Source: Castanea sativa
Lineage: Eukaryota; Streptophyta; Magnoliopsida; Fagales; Fagaceae
DNA length: 64,000 nucleotides
Assembly (NCBI RefSeq): GCF_040712315.1
Contig: NC_134023.1
Coordinates: 18,862,078 to 18,926,077, forward strand
Reading direction: 5' to 3'
The position numbers and the translations under genes were made by a program. The number at the start of each line of letters is the position of its first letter. Position 1 is the first letter of the stretch. This document shows positions 44,692-57,092 of this stretch, piece by piece. The notes below the pieces were generated by a model, which worked only from the letters and a program-made list of their open reading frames with translations, made no database searches and was not told the origin of the DNA.

Positions 44692-47217
44692 TTACTCTGT
44701 AAAATCACCTTCCATATCAAACAACATCCATATCTCATTCACCCTATCATCAAATTCAAATGGGGAATTGTACTGTGCAACGGTGTAGACTGATGTGTGA
44801 TCAGCTCCATGGCTTTTCTCAATGGCAGCAGACCAAACCGTGTCAACAAGGCTGGCTTGCAAGGCAGCAGCTTCCACTCCAACATCTGAGTCAGCCACAA
44901 ATCCACTGAATTGTCTCACTGCTGCATACACAGGATTCCACCTTTGGACTTGAAGGCCTTTGGCTGGAGGTGGGTTTGCTTGGTTAACTTTTGGTACATA
45001 AAAGCTAACAATAAATGAGGACTCACATAAAGGTCCATCACTAGGCGAGACTTCAGAGAGCACTGGGGCTGTCATCTCTATCTTCTCTTCATAATTGTTC
45101 TTTCCTTGAATATAGTCAAATAGCCTGCCAGAAGACAGAAACAAGACTTCAATTTCCTAATCTGGTTTAACAATATGGTGACAATTGAATACAATTAGAG
45201 CAATTTAAGGAACAATGGTCCATGGTAAAAGCCTAAACAAATCTATTCTCTCTAGGGCGAGGTTAATGGAAGCCGATCATGTAAATGTTGATTACCTAAA
45301 TTTTAAGCTTAAGCTTCTATTCACACTTTTGGAAAGGTCAAAGTAATGCAAATTAGATGAGGACAGGTTGAACTAGTGGTGAATCTTTGTAAGAACATGT
45401 TAAACGGAAACAAAAAAATGCCAGGACCAGGAACATGTTTCAATACAGTATACTTGTCATTAGTCCTTATTAGTAGTTAGAGCCATAACTTCTCAAATGA
45501 CAGAACAGCTCCTGTGCTGTTTCTAAATTCATTATTCATATCCTAAACCAAATTAATTGATCACACTTTTATAACAACTTTGTTAGGCGAACAAGTCTGC
45601 AAATACTTTGGTTTTGTTACGAGGCTATTAAATGAGGGCCAAAAGACACTATTGGTCTTTAAACTTTAACCATGAATGGGATTTAGATCCTCTAGAGTTC
45701 CTAGGGTACTCTACCAAGTAGAGTTCATTAAATCCTAACCACTCTTTAATGATTTAATGATCTAAATTTTGCCATGTCAGCATTTCATTAACAATCATCT
45801 TAATTGTTTTGTTTACAACATTATTTTATTATTTCAAGAATATTATTAATGAAATGCTGACATGGCAGAATCTAAACCATTAAATCATTAAAGAGTGGTT
45901 AGGATTTAATGAACTCTACTGGTAGAGTACCCTAAGAACTCTAGAGGATCTGAATCCGAATGGGATTTAGTCCTCTAATACGAAAAGCTATCGTCTTTTA
46001 TATATATTAAAAAAAAAAAAAAAACTCGATTTTTTGTTTGTACTTTAATTTAAAGGTGAATTTGTAATTCGGAATAAAAAAATTAAAAGCTAAAATAATT
46101 ATAAGGTGGAAATTTGTAAGGCCTTCAAATTGATGCGCATGTTTTATTTATTTATTTATTTTGATGCGCATGTTTTAGGATTAAGGGTTTTTGTGTTTTT
46201 ATCAGATTGAAATTTGCAGTTGTAATTTGGAATAGAAAATTAATAAATAAAATGGTTATGACGTGAAAATTTGTGAGGCCTCTAAATTGATGCGTATGTT
46301 ATAGGGTTTAAAGATTTTTGTGTTTTTTATCAACTGAAATTCATAGTTGTAATTTAGAATTAAAAAAATCAATAAATAAAATATTTTCCTTTGTTGTGAA
46401 CTCAAATGGCAGTTCCTCCCCGTTCAAAAAAAGTGGAGAATAAGGTTGTGAGTTCAAAACTCATTGCAACATGTGTTATATATACAAAGATGTTAAAAAT
46501 CACTAGTTTTGAAATTACTTAATGGAAATTGAAATCTCAACTGTTATTAATGCGACCCCTTTTAAACCAGAAAATGATTAAAATATAATTCTGGTTATGA
46601 TTACATCAAAAGACATGCCATTCAAGAATCGGTTGTGACTGACTACCGCGCACCTTTGGTGCGGTGGTCACTCCACAAGAATAAATATTTGTGAGGTGTA
46701 GAGTAAGGGCCAGAGTTCAATGCTCTAAGAAGAAAATTTACACATGTATACATTTAAATTATGCTAGAGTAAAAATTCTATCTCTTATTAAAAAAAAAAA
46801 AAAAGCTGTGACTAGTGAATATAATCATATATTAATTTACCATGTATGATGCAATTCAATAGAGTCACCTAATGAATAAAGTTATATAAGAAAATGATTC
46901 TAATGCAAGAAGCAAAAACATACAAGGTGGAATATAATCCAAACTTACTGTAAGAAGCCAGTTCTGGTAGCTTCAACCAGAGAAATGTCTTGAATGGGAG
47001 AGGTTGACGCCCACACCGTGGAGTTATAGCGACGAATTTCATAGCCATTGCCAACATGAATCACATCATAGCTGGGGCACTCTATGCGGCTACATGTCGG
47101 TGGTGATGATACCCCTTTGCTTATTTGCTTATTATTAGTCTCTGAACAAAGACCAAAGTGTGAATTTAAGAGGATGCTCAAGAGGATTGAAAGCTTGAAC
47201 AAGTTGAAAGCAGCCAT
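44692..47217 (-). CDS. SOUL/heme-binding family protein, secreted
   Basis: Two exons on the minus strand, 46949-47217 and 44692-45124, join through donor ACA|GTAAGT and acceptor TTCTGGCAG. They give 702 nt: 233 residues and a stop. Residues 1 to about 24 are a signal peptide (LSILLSILLNSHFGLCS). The SOUL domain follows: IECPSYDVIHVGNGYEIRRY, ATRTGFLQLFDYIQGKN, KIEMTAPVLSEV, FYVPKVNQANPP, YAAVRQFSGF and a C-terminal YNSPFEFDDRVNEIW. Length and motif order agree with plant heme-binding protein 2-like members, which bind tetrapyrroles in vitro; this subgroup enters the secretory route. The 1.8-kb intron contains a foldback MITE, a SINE and a micro-scar. No lesion is visible, so the gene looks functional. 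Confidence 0.93.
45674..45962. mobile_element. Foldback MITE with arms of about 115 bp
   Basis: The element 45679-45957 (279 bp) begins GGATTTAGATCCTCTAGAG. The minus strand of its right end begins GGATTCAGATCCTCTAGAG. The inverted match continues through AACCACTCTTTAATGATTTA and TGCCATGTCAGCATTTCATT with few mismatches. GAATG at 45674-45678 and 45958-45962 is a possible 5-bp target duplication. It lies in the SOUL gene intron and would fold into a nearly perfect hairpin. Confidence 0.85.
46130..46177 (-). repeat. Micro-scar with perfect 17-bp duplication and TTTA filler
   Basis: TTGATGCGCATGTTTTA occurs at 46130-46146 and 46161-46177. Between them are 14 nt of TTTA repeats, which on the minus strand match the AATAAATAAA tail of the SINE at 48551. 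It is in the SOUL intron. Confidence 0.75.
46634..46813 (+). mobile_element. tRNA-derived SINE
   Basis: A-box-like TTTGGTGCGGTGGTCACT and B-box-like GCCAGAGTTCAATGCTC are followed by TCTATCTCTTATT and an A run (46790-46804). TGTGACT at 46634-46640 and 46807-46813 is a plausible target duplication. It is antisense to the SOUL gene, in its intron. Confidence 0.7.
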
Positions 47218-47296
47218 GGAATTGGAGTTCTTAATTGTGGCCTACAAAAATAAATGCAGATGAAACGAATGGTTGCTTTTAAAGAGAATATGAATG

Positions 47297-47304
47297 TTTT
47301 ATAG
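47297..47304 (-). promoter_or_regulatory. TATA box of the SOUL gene
   Basis: CTATAAAA on the minus strand lies about 80 bp upstream of the ATG at 47217, a normal distance given a short leader. Confidence 0.6.
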
Positions 47305-48550
47305 CCACTTATTTTATACATGTGGACTTATTAAGATAACATGTAGAAATACAGCATGGTATATGCTATATATCCCAACTCATATCCATTGCATACCACC
47401 TTCTAGGAGATTGCAATTGAAAATTTGAAACTACAAACTCTATGTTTATTTTTACATTAACATTTTCTAAAAAATAGTCATTTTTTAGAAAAATATCTTA
47501 TTTTCTGGTATTTAATAACAACAGGATAAATAGGCTTTAAAATGTGAATTTTCATTTCATTCTTTTACGTCGGGTGAGATAGAGTTACTTTTCAAAAAAA
47601 ATTAAGGAAAAATGAGTAATATTTTATAAAACATTATCTAAAAAAAATATTTAATTTTTCTATGTTTAATAATAACATTAAAAATAAGTTTGAAAACGTA
47701 AATCTTTGCTCTCTTGTTTTATGTAATGTGAGATAGAATTTTTTTTTGAGAAAATTTAAGAAAAAATAACTTCAAAAATGCAATTATAAGTTTTTCATTT
47801 ATCAAAAGTAATTTTCCTTGGACCCATTTTATTTACTGCTATTAAACACAAGAAAATTTGAAGATTTTATTTATAGAATTTTAATACTAAACTATATACT
47901 AGTATCTTCCCTTTTAAGAAAACATGTCTAAAGTCGCAGTTTGAATTTGGTGAGAAAAGAAAATGGCACTTTTATGTTATGTGGCTATAGGAAGTTGTAG
48001 TGGCATTTATATGCGAAAGGCTCACCTGAGTGCACGTGGTCGAAAGGTTATCTCAATTTCGGCATCCAATCCATAAGACCTCGCAACTGTTCCAAATTAC
48101 GTATAAGTCTCGTTTAACTTTTTCTTTTTGTACTTTTGTGCAATAATGAATAATGGTTGCTGGGCATTACGAAGTTGACGACATAAACGGGGGCCCTTTA
48201 TACTTTGTACTTCCATTGGGTCGGGTCGGGTTCTATTTTACCATGACTCATGGAGCAATTGCAAAAATAATATTTTTATATTAATTTTTATTACATATAT
48301 TTATATTAATTAAACTTATACATTTTCCAGCACCATCAGAAAAAATTATCATTCTATTTTTTTTTTTATAAATTTAATCCCATCAACTATTACTTACGAA
48401 AATATTCTTTTATATTAATTTTATGTTTGTCTAGATATCATAGAATTTGTAATTTTCTTTTATGTTGTGCTGTTGCAAAATTCTTACCATATATACCTAA
48501 AATATATTCTTTCAAGTACTTAAAGGTTTAAGCATATACTGTGTTTTCAA
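47305..48550. other. Upstream region of the SOUL gene
   Basis: AT-rich non-coding DNA. I see no gene or clear mobile element. Short open frames are absent or trivial. Confidence 0.5.
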
Positions 48551-48656
48551 GGGTTTTGTAGTTTAATTAGTATTTTTAAGTGTTTCTCACAAAGACATCA
48601 AGAGTTTAAATTCAGCCTCACCCATTTGTATTGTTATAACTATCAAATAAATAAAT
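48551..48656 (+). mobile_element. Degenerate SINE with AACTATCAAATAAA tail
   Basis: A diverged A box (TTTTGTAGTTTAATTAGTA) and B box (AAGAGTTTAAATTCAGCC) precede TGTATTGTTATAACTATC and an (AATA)n tail. The head resembles the fragment at about 34413-34450 (CCTTGTAGCTCAACTGGCA then GCAAAGACA), so the two probably share a family. Confidence 0.6.
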
Positions 48657-48833
48657 ATATAGTGTTCATTTTAGAATAGCATATCTAGTTTTTTGTTAGA
48701 AGTAGTGCATATAAAAGCTAAATAAAATGACACTTCACCTCAAACTTGAAGAGAGGAAAAAAAAAACTTTCCCTCTTGACATTCGATTGAGAATTTGTTA
48801 AATTAATTGTATGGATAAAGGCCTAGGGGAGTA

Positions 48834-49601
48834 TGTTGGGCTATGGGCCTTGTCCGAGAACAGGTAGACAAAAGCGAAGACGTAAGAGATAGGGCACCAC
48901 GAACAATTTGTAATTACAAGAGTTATGGGAGACAGAATGAGGAGCAATGCCTCCTCGTCTAATCAAAGCAGAGGTGAGGAAGATTGGTCTGCCCTTGAGG
49001 GCAACATTCCAAAAGGTTCTTCTAATAAGGATAATTGTCATGAAAGCATAAAATAAAGGGAAGCTGTGAAATATCTAAGAGAAAGCTATTACCACCGTAT
49101 TGAATGATCTGCAGCTAACTCTCTAGCCACATTAATATGGAGGTGATACCTGAATTGTGGTAAGCAGCTTTACAGCTACTTCCAAAAACTTCAGGAAGAT
49201 GTTGATGGGACAGGGATCAAGCCCAACAACTTGATCTACACATAGATGATAGAGATGAAAAGGAGGGGGATATATAACGAAGAAAGAAGCCCCTTACAAA
49301 GGGGTCGAAGATCGGGAAAAAGAAAGAGGAAAACACTGTAGAGTGAAAAACAATACTTGTAATCAGTCTAAAAAGAATAAAATATAAGAAGGAACTACCT
49401 CGAATCGTGTCCAAGGACGATTTTCTTTAGATAACATCAGTTAATTTTTATTCTATTGTCATTATTTACTCACTATGATCACTGTCTAAGCTTACTAGAA
49501 CTTAGTTTTCTAATTCATTCTCTACAAATTTATTGTATTGGGCTCTTTGGGCTTACTCCCTTTTTTACTTTGGGCTTGGGTACTAAAATCGTGTCCTTAC
49601 A
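48834..49601 (+). mobile_element. Isolated LTR with adjacent polypurine tract
   Basis: TGTTGGGCTATGGGCC at the start and GTGTCCTTACA at the end are LTR-like. GCCTAGGGGAGTA directly before it resembles a polypurine tract, implying a 3' LTR whose element is otherwise lost. A TATA box (GGATATATAACG, about 49267) and a polyadenylation signal (AATAAAAT, 49376) are spaced as in an active LTR. No target duplication was seen. Confidence 0.6.
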
Positions 49602-50570
49602 TTAATATTAAACATATTGTGTACTAAAAATGCCCTTTGCTTAAGAGCAGATTTACAAAATTATCATCTATTTCAAAATTAAAATTCATTTTTTTAAATT
49701 TTTAATTAAATTATATTTTAAAATATTAGTATAAATTTTACTTTTTTTTTAAAGTAGGTTATGGAGAGATTTACCAATGCAAGTGTTATGGTGCTTGGTA
49801 AAATTTGCATTTTTATTCTAAATTTATAAGTTATTTTTTATTAATCATGGTTAAACTTTTGTAAAAATATTTATATAAAAATTTAGAATATTATATTACT
49901 TATATAAACAGTATGGAGCAGAGTGTTAATTTCTTCAAATTTTTAAAAAGGGGAGTGTTTTCTCTTATCAGGTTTGAGGTAAAATGTTATTTCTCCAAAT
50001 CTTAAGGTAGGAGAATGTAATTACCCCAATAAAATAAGATGATTGATATTTTTGCTTAAAGTACTGCAAAAAGAAAAAAGAATAAAAATAAGAAGAAGAA
50101 GAAGAAGAAGAATAGAACCCTTTAAATATCATTTTCGAAATAGGTTTTCATTATTTATTTTATTTTTATAGGTTTTACTTGCTCCATTGGATTGAGCTGA
50201 CGATTCCTCTCAAGGCTTACACTCTTTTTATCCTTCGTCTTGAATCTTGATCACCTGTCCCTATTATTTGGTACTGGGCTTTCACAACCTTCTCTGCTTT
50301 GAAATTTTGGATTAAATGGTTCAATTATCACTCATTTATTTTTGCCGATCGTTAAGAGGCTTTTACTTTTGACAACAGACTAGTAAGCCTAAGGCCCAAA
50401 AATGCAATCCAAGGCCTACTTCTACAGCACTATTTATAAAGTTGAGCACCTAAAATAACGGTTAAGCTCGGCCTACAAAATTAACCTCCAGGGCCCACTG
50501 AATTTACTAATAGAAAAAGTTCCAAAATTTAGCCCAAGAACTCATCAATGGGACAAAGCCCATTAATATA
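49602..50570. other. Non-coding DNA left of the MULE
   Basis: I see no gene. A (GAA)n lies at about 50093-50113. The final 200 bp (AAGCCTAAGGCCCAAAAATG onward) resemble old transposon DNA, into which the Mutator-like element was inserted. Confidence 0.5.
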
Positions 50571-50579
50571 GCCCCTGAA

Positions 50580-50880
50580 GGCAAAATTTGCCAAACAGTA
50601 ACATTTTAGAAAATTTTTAGGAGGGTGGCATGCATTCAAAGTTATTTAGTTAGTTGAACTCTTTTTGGAAGTTGATTTTACTAAACTCGACTTCCTATTG
50701 AAAAATTGTTCTGACGTGGATTAAAAAAGAGAGGAAAAAGCCACGTAGAACTGCAAAAACTTGAGTATGGTATACTTGACTTCCATTAAAAGTCGAGTAT
50801 ACTATACTCGACTTCTATTATGATTAAAAAAAAAATTCATGGGGTAAAAACAGCAATCTGAGTATTCTATAATCGATTTT
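50580..50880. repeat. Left terminal inverted repeat and palindrome array
   Basis: Pairs with 57640-58052. The first 13 bp, GGCAAAATTTGCC, are almost self-complementary. Further in come four imperfect palindromes of about 27 bp: 50667-50695, 50759-50784, 50788-50814 and 50854-50880. The third is AAGTCGAGTATACTATACT followed by CGACTT. Confidence 0.9.
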
Positions 50881-50951
50881 GAGGGAGCCTCCAGTCTTCT
50901 TTCTCTCTGGTGTCTCTCTCTTCCTATGCCGTCTCCATCCATCATCAACCA

Positions 50952-50956
50952 ACCGG

Positions 50957-50991
<35 letters not shown>
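50952..50991. repeat. (CT)n tract in a leader-like region
   Basis: A (CT)n run lies between CCGGTTCGTT and ATCTCTAATG. With the surrounding CT-rich DNA (50890-51010) it resembles a host 5' untranslated exon. Confidence 0.8.
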
Positions 50992-50998
<7 letters not shown>

Positions 50999-51983
50999 AA
51001 TGCGATTTCTTTCTCTTTATTATTGGCTGAAATGGGTTTTGATTTGCTTTTTAGGTTCATTGTTTTGAAATGGGTTTATGATGATAACTTGATGATAGGA
51101 TTAATTCTTTTTTAATTTCAATGTATTAATTATTTTTTGTTTGAATACAATTTTTTATTGCCTACCAAAAAGTTACAGCAATTTCCAGTAATAGTAGGAA
51201 AAAGGAGCTAATAAATTACATTTTCTATTCCATGTTCTATAAAAGTTTCATAGTTTAGACTGCTGAGATATAAGTGCTAGAAAAACAGGTTCGGGAAACA
51301 GGTGGTAAGGATAGACAATGCTTTCTTACTTTTACTACAAAGGAGGAAAAAACAAATCTTAGCATTCTATTAGAATTAAGAAAATTTGATGATAAACTCC
51401 AGTGCTATTAAAATCTCAATATGTGTTCTTACTTGATGAGAAAAATGATCAAACTGCCTGGTAATTACTATTTGTAAATAAACAATGTCAAGAAGAACAA
51501 CATAACTAAAGCAAAAACTATTACTAGAAGAAGAAAAAAAAATGTATAAAATACTAAATAATCTTTCAATACTAGAAAAGAAATGAGAAAAAATTATCCA
51601 AATCTATATGCATATATTCAGTGGGGTGGATTGTAAAGCCAAAGGAAAAAGGCCTGGCTAAAACAGAACAAGTTACTACTAAAAGTTGAGAACGGCATGT
51701 GTTTAGTTTGCCATGCTTTTCACTAAGATAGATGTCAAGTCCCAAACCTTTGATCAAAGCCTCCTGCTCTTGAGTAAGGCAAGACATTTTATAAAAACCA
51801 GCTGTCCTTTACACAATGTTAGAAGTAGCTTTTAAATATACCCAAATAGATCTGAATTAGCTTTCAATATCAGCAGCCTGTGAATATGTTTACATTACGA
51901 ACCTTGACAGAGTTTCTCCATTTACCAGACATAAGTGAATATCATTAAGGTAATGCAATTGATAAATTAATCTATCATGCTAC

Positions 51984-52052
51984 CTCAAGCTTCTCTCATC
52001 TACTTTGTGAGCCAGTTCAGATAGCTTTGAGAAATCAACATTAGGACAATCA
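51984..52052 (-). pseudogene. Possible captured exon (minus strand)
   Basis: A 69-nt segment is bounded by an acceptor-like TATCTGCAG and a donor-like GAG|GTAGCATG. It can be read as DCPNVDFSKLSELAHKVDER followed by SLR. I cannot assign it to a family. Its composition is more coding-like than its surroundings, and it lies in the transposase-free half of the MULE. Confidence 0.35.
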
Positions 52053-52849
52053 CTGCAGATATAAAAACATGAATGAGAAATAACCAAAAGTAGATATAGA
52101 ACTAGCATCTGTATTATCAGGTTTTAGTATCCCAAACCTCAACTAGAATAAACATCCAAGAATTCAGAAGAATTCAATTATATTATGATCAAGCCATTAC
52201 AAGTGAAAGAATATCAATTGGTGTTAATCCACTTGAAGCCCCTAAAATCATTTCAACATACAAAAATCCTACATAACTGCAAACAAAGTAGAGCAAAAGG
52301 ACTGTTGACAAAGAAGATAAAGTAGTTTCCTATGCTCTGTATTTTGGGAATTTGATTTGTACTGCTATGCTCTCCTAGTTTCCTATGTTTGGTCTTTATT
52401 TTTGGGTGATGGAGTAGTTGAATTTTCTGTTATTATTATTACTAATTTTTGTGCTTGGAGATAGTATTATATCTTGTTCTTGTGGAAAAGAGAGAAATGA
52501 ATGTGGTTTTTTGAAAATTTGCTAATACCAGCAGGGTGGGTAGGGCAGGCCACAGCAGGGTGGGATGGGTTTTTGCTAATCCCACAACATGATTCACATC
52601 TATATAGATATTAAATGAAAATTTCAAGATTGATAATCTCAAATCTGCAACAACAAAAGTGAGTTAGATTATATGCGTCTTCTAGTTTAAATTTTTTGAA
52701 AATTTGCATGAATTACTGTTCTTAAGCATCAACCCATTTGATTTGAGTCTAATTGGTGCAGTTTTTTTTTTCAGTGGTTCTTTAGTGGATTACTATGTCA
52801 ACAAACTTACTTGTACCATGTGCTAATTCTTTTGTTGGGGATATTATAG

Positions 52850-52967
52850 GCACATATGCACAGTAGAGAGTGAAGGGGAGCAAAATCATCATCTCCTAAC
52901 CACACCAAATGGCGATGTGGCTTTTCTTAAGGAAAAACTAGTGAGGCTAGCAAGGGAGCTCATGTGA
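52850..52967 (+). pseudogene. Possible captured terminal exon (plus strand)
   Basis: After the acceptor-like GATATTATAG, a frame reads ICTVESEGEQNHHLLTTP and then NGDVAFLKEKLVRLARELM before a TGA at 52965. It has a helical, coding-like composition. I do not recognise the source gene. It and the CT-rich leader near 50880-51010 are on the same strand and could be the first and last exons of one captured gene. Confidence 0.4.
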
Positions 52968-53342
52968 TTCTTTCCTCCAATTCCAGTTCCAATTCTTTTG
53001 TCTTTTGGGTCTGTTTGTTGGTTGTTCTAGTAATGTATGAGCTCAGGTGTATCAATGAACATGTCTCAAGTAAATTTTTCTAAAATTTTAATATATGTTT
53101 CCAAGTACAATATTGATGCCAAAAAGTTGTATATGGCCAGTATTGTTTTTTAATGTATGATTATGCTTCATATATTCCAATAACTACATTAGACGTTTGC
53201 TTATTAGCATGTTAGTAATTCTTAAATGTAAGGGCTCTTGTATTTGCTATTAAACTCGAAATAAATAATGTAGACAACGATCTATGTGGAGCAATTAAAG
53301 GATCATTCTGTTTATATGGAATCCCTAAAGAAGCACAAAGAA

Positions 53343-53348
<6 letters not shown>

Positions 53349-53376
<28 letters not shown>
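53349..53376. repeat. (CA)n microsatellite
   Basis: A run of about 14 CA units lies inside the MULE, upstream of the transposase stop codon on the plus strand. Confidence 0.9.
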
Positions 53377-53379
<3 letters not shown>

Positions 53380-53870
53380 GTATTGAATCAAGATTATCAT
53401 GCTACTTATTAAAAAAAAAAAATCTACACAATCATGTTATTTTACTTGATCAGCCCCACTAATTTTTCACTGTCACAAAAGCATACCAAAATCCACAGGT
53501 ATATTAAATTGTCAAGCTTGTTAGAGCCTAGTTGCTGACAAATCCAACATGTGCCAAATTGCAAGTTTCTTATATTTTGTCAAGCCATATTTGAGAAGCT
53601 AATGAACAACAATACAATCAAATGATATGCAAATGGTCCTTTGAAATGTGATGAATTACTACATTAGCTAAAAGACACATATGCTTCTTTAACATTCAAA
53701 TTCTGGAATGCATATGTTCAAGTTTCAATAGCAAGAAAACAAAGGGTTCATCATTAGAAGATATTTTCCATAATTTTAGAATAAACTGTGAACCCCTTGG
53801 CACTCTCCAAATTCAACTAATATATTTAGCAAATAAGTACAATTTAGCAAACAAGTACAGTGTTGCTTAC

Positions 53871-56565
53871 CTAGTTCGGAACATGGCTGCTTGTTGATGC
53901 GCGAATCACATTCGAACATCTTTTGCGGTTATGGCCCTCTTCATGACACACTCCACATTTTGGCTTGGGTTGACTCTCCCTCCAATCCATCTCATTTCTT
54001 ATTCTTGTTGACATAGGTCGACCTTTGTTTCGCAACATTTTAGGGTCAGGGTACAACTTTGGGCCGGCAACCTCCCGCCATAATGATTTATCCTTGGGCA
54101 CACAAAACTTATGTGAATAAGTGGCAAGTTGCTGTTGTAAAGTATAACATGGGTCAATATACCTCATTGCATTGCCATTTTTCCTGATACAAACTGCAAT
54201 CACATGTGAACAAGGGATCTTATAGATTTCCCATTTGCCAAAAGTACATGTGTTCTCCAGCAATCTTACTTCATGACTATGGTCTCCCCCATCAGAGCTG
54301 TGTGGATTATGTGTTGTGCAAACTTGATATACATTGTTCTGCTGGTTAAATGGCCTCACATAGTGTCTTGTCCCTTTTTCGTAATTTGCTTCATATTTCT
54401 CCATGGCATGCTTGCTGAACTTCTGACCATGTTCAATATCACCCAATATTTTAGTGCGTCGATCATTGAAATAGGCGACAAGTTTGCACCAAATGTAGTT
54501 AACCAATGCAGATATGGGTAGTCCACGTGCACCTTTTAGAACTCCATTGAAGCACTCAGACATATTGGTAGTCATTGCCCCATAACGGCGTCCACCATCA
54601 TGTGACAATGTCCACTTCTCCAAACCCTCCTTCGTTAGATAAGAGTACGACTTCTTTTTTGCTATATTGGGATTGAGATCCTTACTGAATTTGAGTTTAG
54701 CTTCCTTAAGGCAATCCAATATTTTTTCAAGTTTGCGATCTTGATGCTCGTATCCTGCTTTCAAGGCCAAAGACTTTAAGAATTTGTCATTAAATTGAGT
54801 GTTGAAGTTGCTGGCCACATGTCTAATGCAATATCTATGATATACCGAAACATAATCATTGGGCCATTGTGCAATGGATGATATTATACCTTTATGTTGG
54901 TCTGATATTATGCAAATGCCAGAATTGGATACCACATCCCGTATCGCAGTCCACAGGCATTCTAAAAACCATCCCTAATTGACCCCCGTCTCATCATCCA
55001 CAACCGCAAAGGCAAGCGGAAAAATCTCATTATTAGCATCGGTAGTCATTGCAATCAACAACTTTCCTTTATATTTTCCATAAAGATGAGTTCCATCAAT
55101 ACTAATCACTGGCCTACAATGTGCGAATCCAGCAATGGAAGGAGCGCAAGCCCAGAACACATACTTGAATATAATAGTACCTGGTATGTCCCCGTTGATC
55201 GACCAAAACTTTACTTGTGTACGTGGATCGCTATCCTTATATGCCAACAACAACTTCTGCAACTTTTGGTATGACTCTTCCCAATTCTCGTGTATGTTTG
55301 CAATAGCCTTTTGTTTCGCATCCCATATCTTGTAGTACGATATATTGTGGTTAAACCTTTCCTTCATCAGATTTTGGAGATCCTTTATTTTGCTGGTGTG
55401 ACTTCAAGTACATATTTATGAAGTTCTTTGGCAAGAAAATTCGAATCCATCATTCTGCTATCTTTGTTCACCTCAACTGATGGACAAGTGTGAGGACCGC
55501 CGAATACTTTGACAGCCCATAATTCGTTAAGCTTCGGTTGCGAGAATGCTCGAACTTTCCATGCACATGACTCATTTGCGCACTTCACACACAATCTTTG
55601 CTGGTTGGACCACTCAGTCATATAATTCTTGTTGTTGTCTAAAGAGTAAACTATTAATGCTTGTTTCACAGCCTCTTTATTAGGGAAAATCAACCCTTTG
55701 CTAAAATTCATTCCCCGCTCCCAACTTGATGAAAATGGTATCTCGACATTTGAAGGATCAACTATATTATCCTAAGTGTTTGCATGGAATGACGGGCCAT
55801 GAGCTTCATATGTAGGGACTGTAGCATGATCACCATCGCCTATATCATCTTGAAACTCTATAGCATCATCATCATGATCATCCACGGCATCATGACGGAC
55901 ATTGTCAACATTTTCATAGTTTGTAGTATTCTCAAGAAAGTCATCTCTCCCAATCATCTCTTCATACTCATCTCTACCATGATCAACATCATCTTCGTCT
56001 TCGTCTTCCCCCCCTAGAGATTGAATATATTCTTGTTGATAACTAGATCTGCAAGCCTTCATTGGAGTTGGTGTCTCTTGACATGGTACTATATAACCCC
56101 CAACTATAGTGCACGGGGTAAGAGTCGGATGACTATCTGCATGTAATGATTGGAATTCTTCCCCGCCACCACCCTCCAAAGTTGTTTGTTGCACATCTTC
56201 ACCGCCAACTTCTATACGAGGCTCCACACTTATATACAACTCAGTCGCTTTTAATTGGGGCGTAGAATTTATCCTGTCAAACATAATCTTAACATGCTTG
56301 TCTCCTTTTATTTCAATAGGTGTGAAGACAATATGGTCACTGAACACTGCATGAGGAGCATGATATGTAATTTATATGTCATGCAACCGACGGTCCAAAT
56401 CCAGCTCTTTCATAATTTTCTTTTTCAACTTCTTCATATTGATCTCCAACGTTTTTTTAGTTGAATAATCTCTAACTTTTGACCAGGCCCTTCATATGTC
56501 ACTCCATAAGTCACATCACTACAGGGCTGCCCACCATAATATAGATATAAATCAATTGAACTCAT
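53871..56565 (-). pseudogene. MURA-type MULE transposase, decayed
   Basis: The frame can be followed from ATG 56565 (MSSIDLYLYYGGQPCSD) to the stop at 53871. Parts in order are: an N-terminal domain and acidic linker (55772-56347); the MuDR DNA-binding region (55385-55711, with CVKCANESCAWKVRAF); the MULE DDE core with D in ISIDGTHLYGKYKG, D in CIISDQHKGI and E in NMSECFNGVLKGAR; a SWIM finger (about 54245-54180) in which the second Cys of CxC is Phe (CTFGKWEIYKIPCSHVIA); and a C-terminal CCHC knuckle (CGVCHEEGHNRKRC). Lesions are a frameshift near 56445, a TAA near 56372, a TAG at 55772, a one-base loss near 55392 and a TAG at about 54974. Both TAGs probably replace TGG (Trp), the change expected from cytosine deamination on the other strand. 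The catalytic triad survives. Confidence 0.93.
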
Positions 56566-56904
56566 TACAAGCCTATAAGTCAAATAAGTTTACTAAAAGT
56601 TAGTGACAAATATAACACCTTTATTCGATATGAACTACAAAATATTGCCTCAAGGCAAATATAAAGATAACATTGTATAGTCCACCAAACAACCATAAAC
56701 AAAATTTTAAACTCAAATAAATTTGTACATGGTCGCTAGCCTTAAAAAATTAATACGTACAACTAACAAACCATTACACATTACAACACATTGCAAATAT
56801 ATAACATGTTACCCATTCATTCGCATTATACACAACAACGCATTACAACGAAAAATCCATTGCATATTTCAAATAACAACCCATTACAAAACACAAATAA
56901 CAAA

Positions 56905-56910
56905 TGCCAA

Positions 56911-56950
<40 letters not shown>

Positions 56951-56951
56951 A

Positions 56952-56992
<41 letters not shown>

Positions 56993-57019
56993 AAATTACC
57001 ATTACAAACAGCACATCAT

Positions 57020-57092
<73 letters not shown>

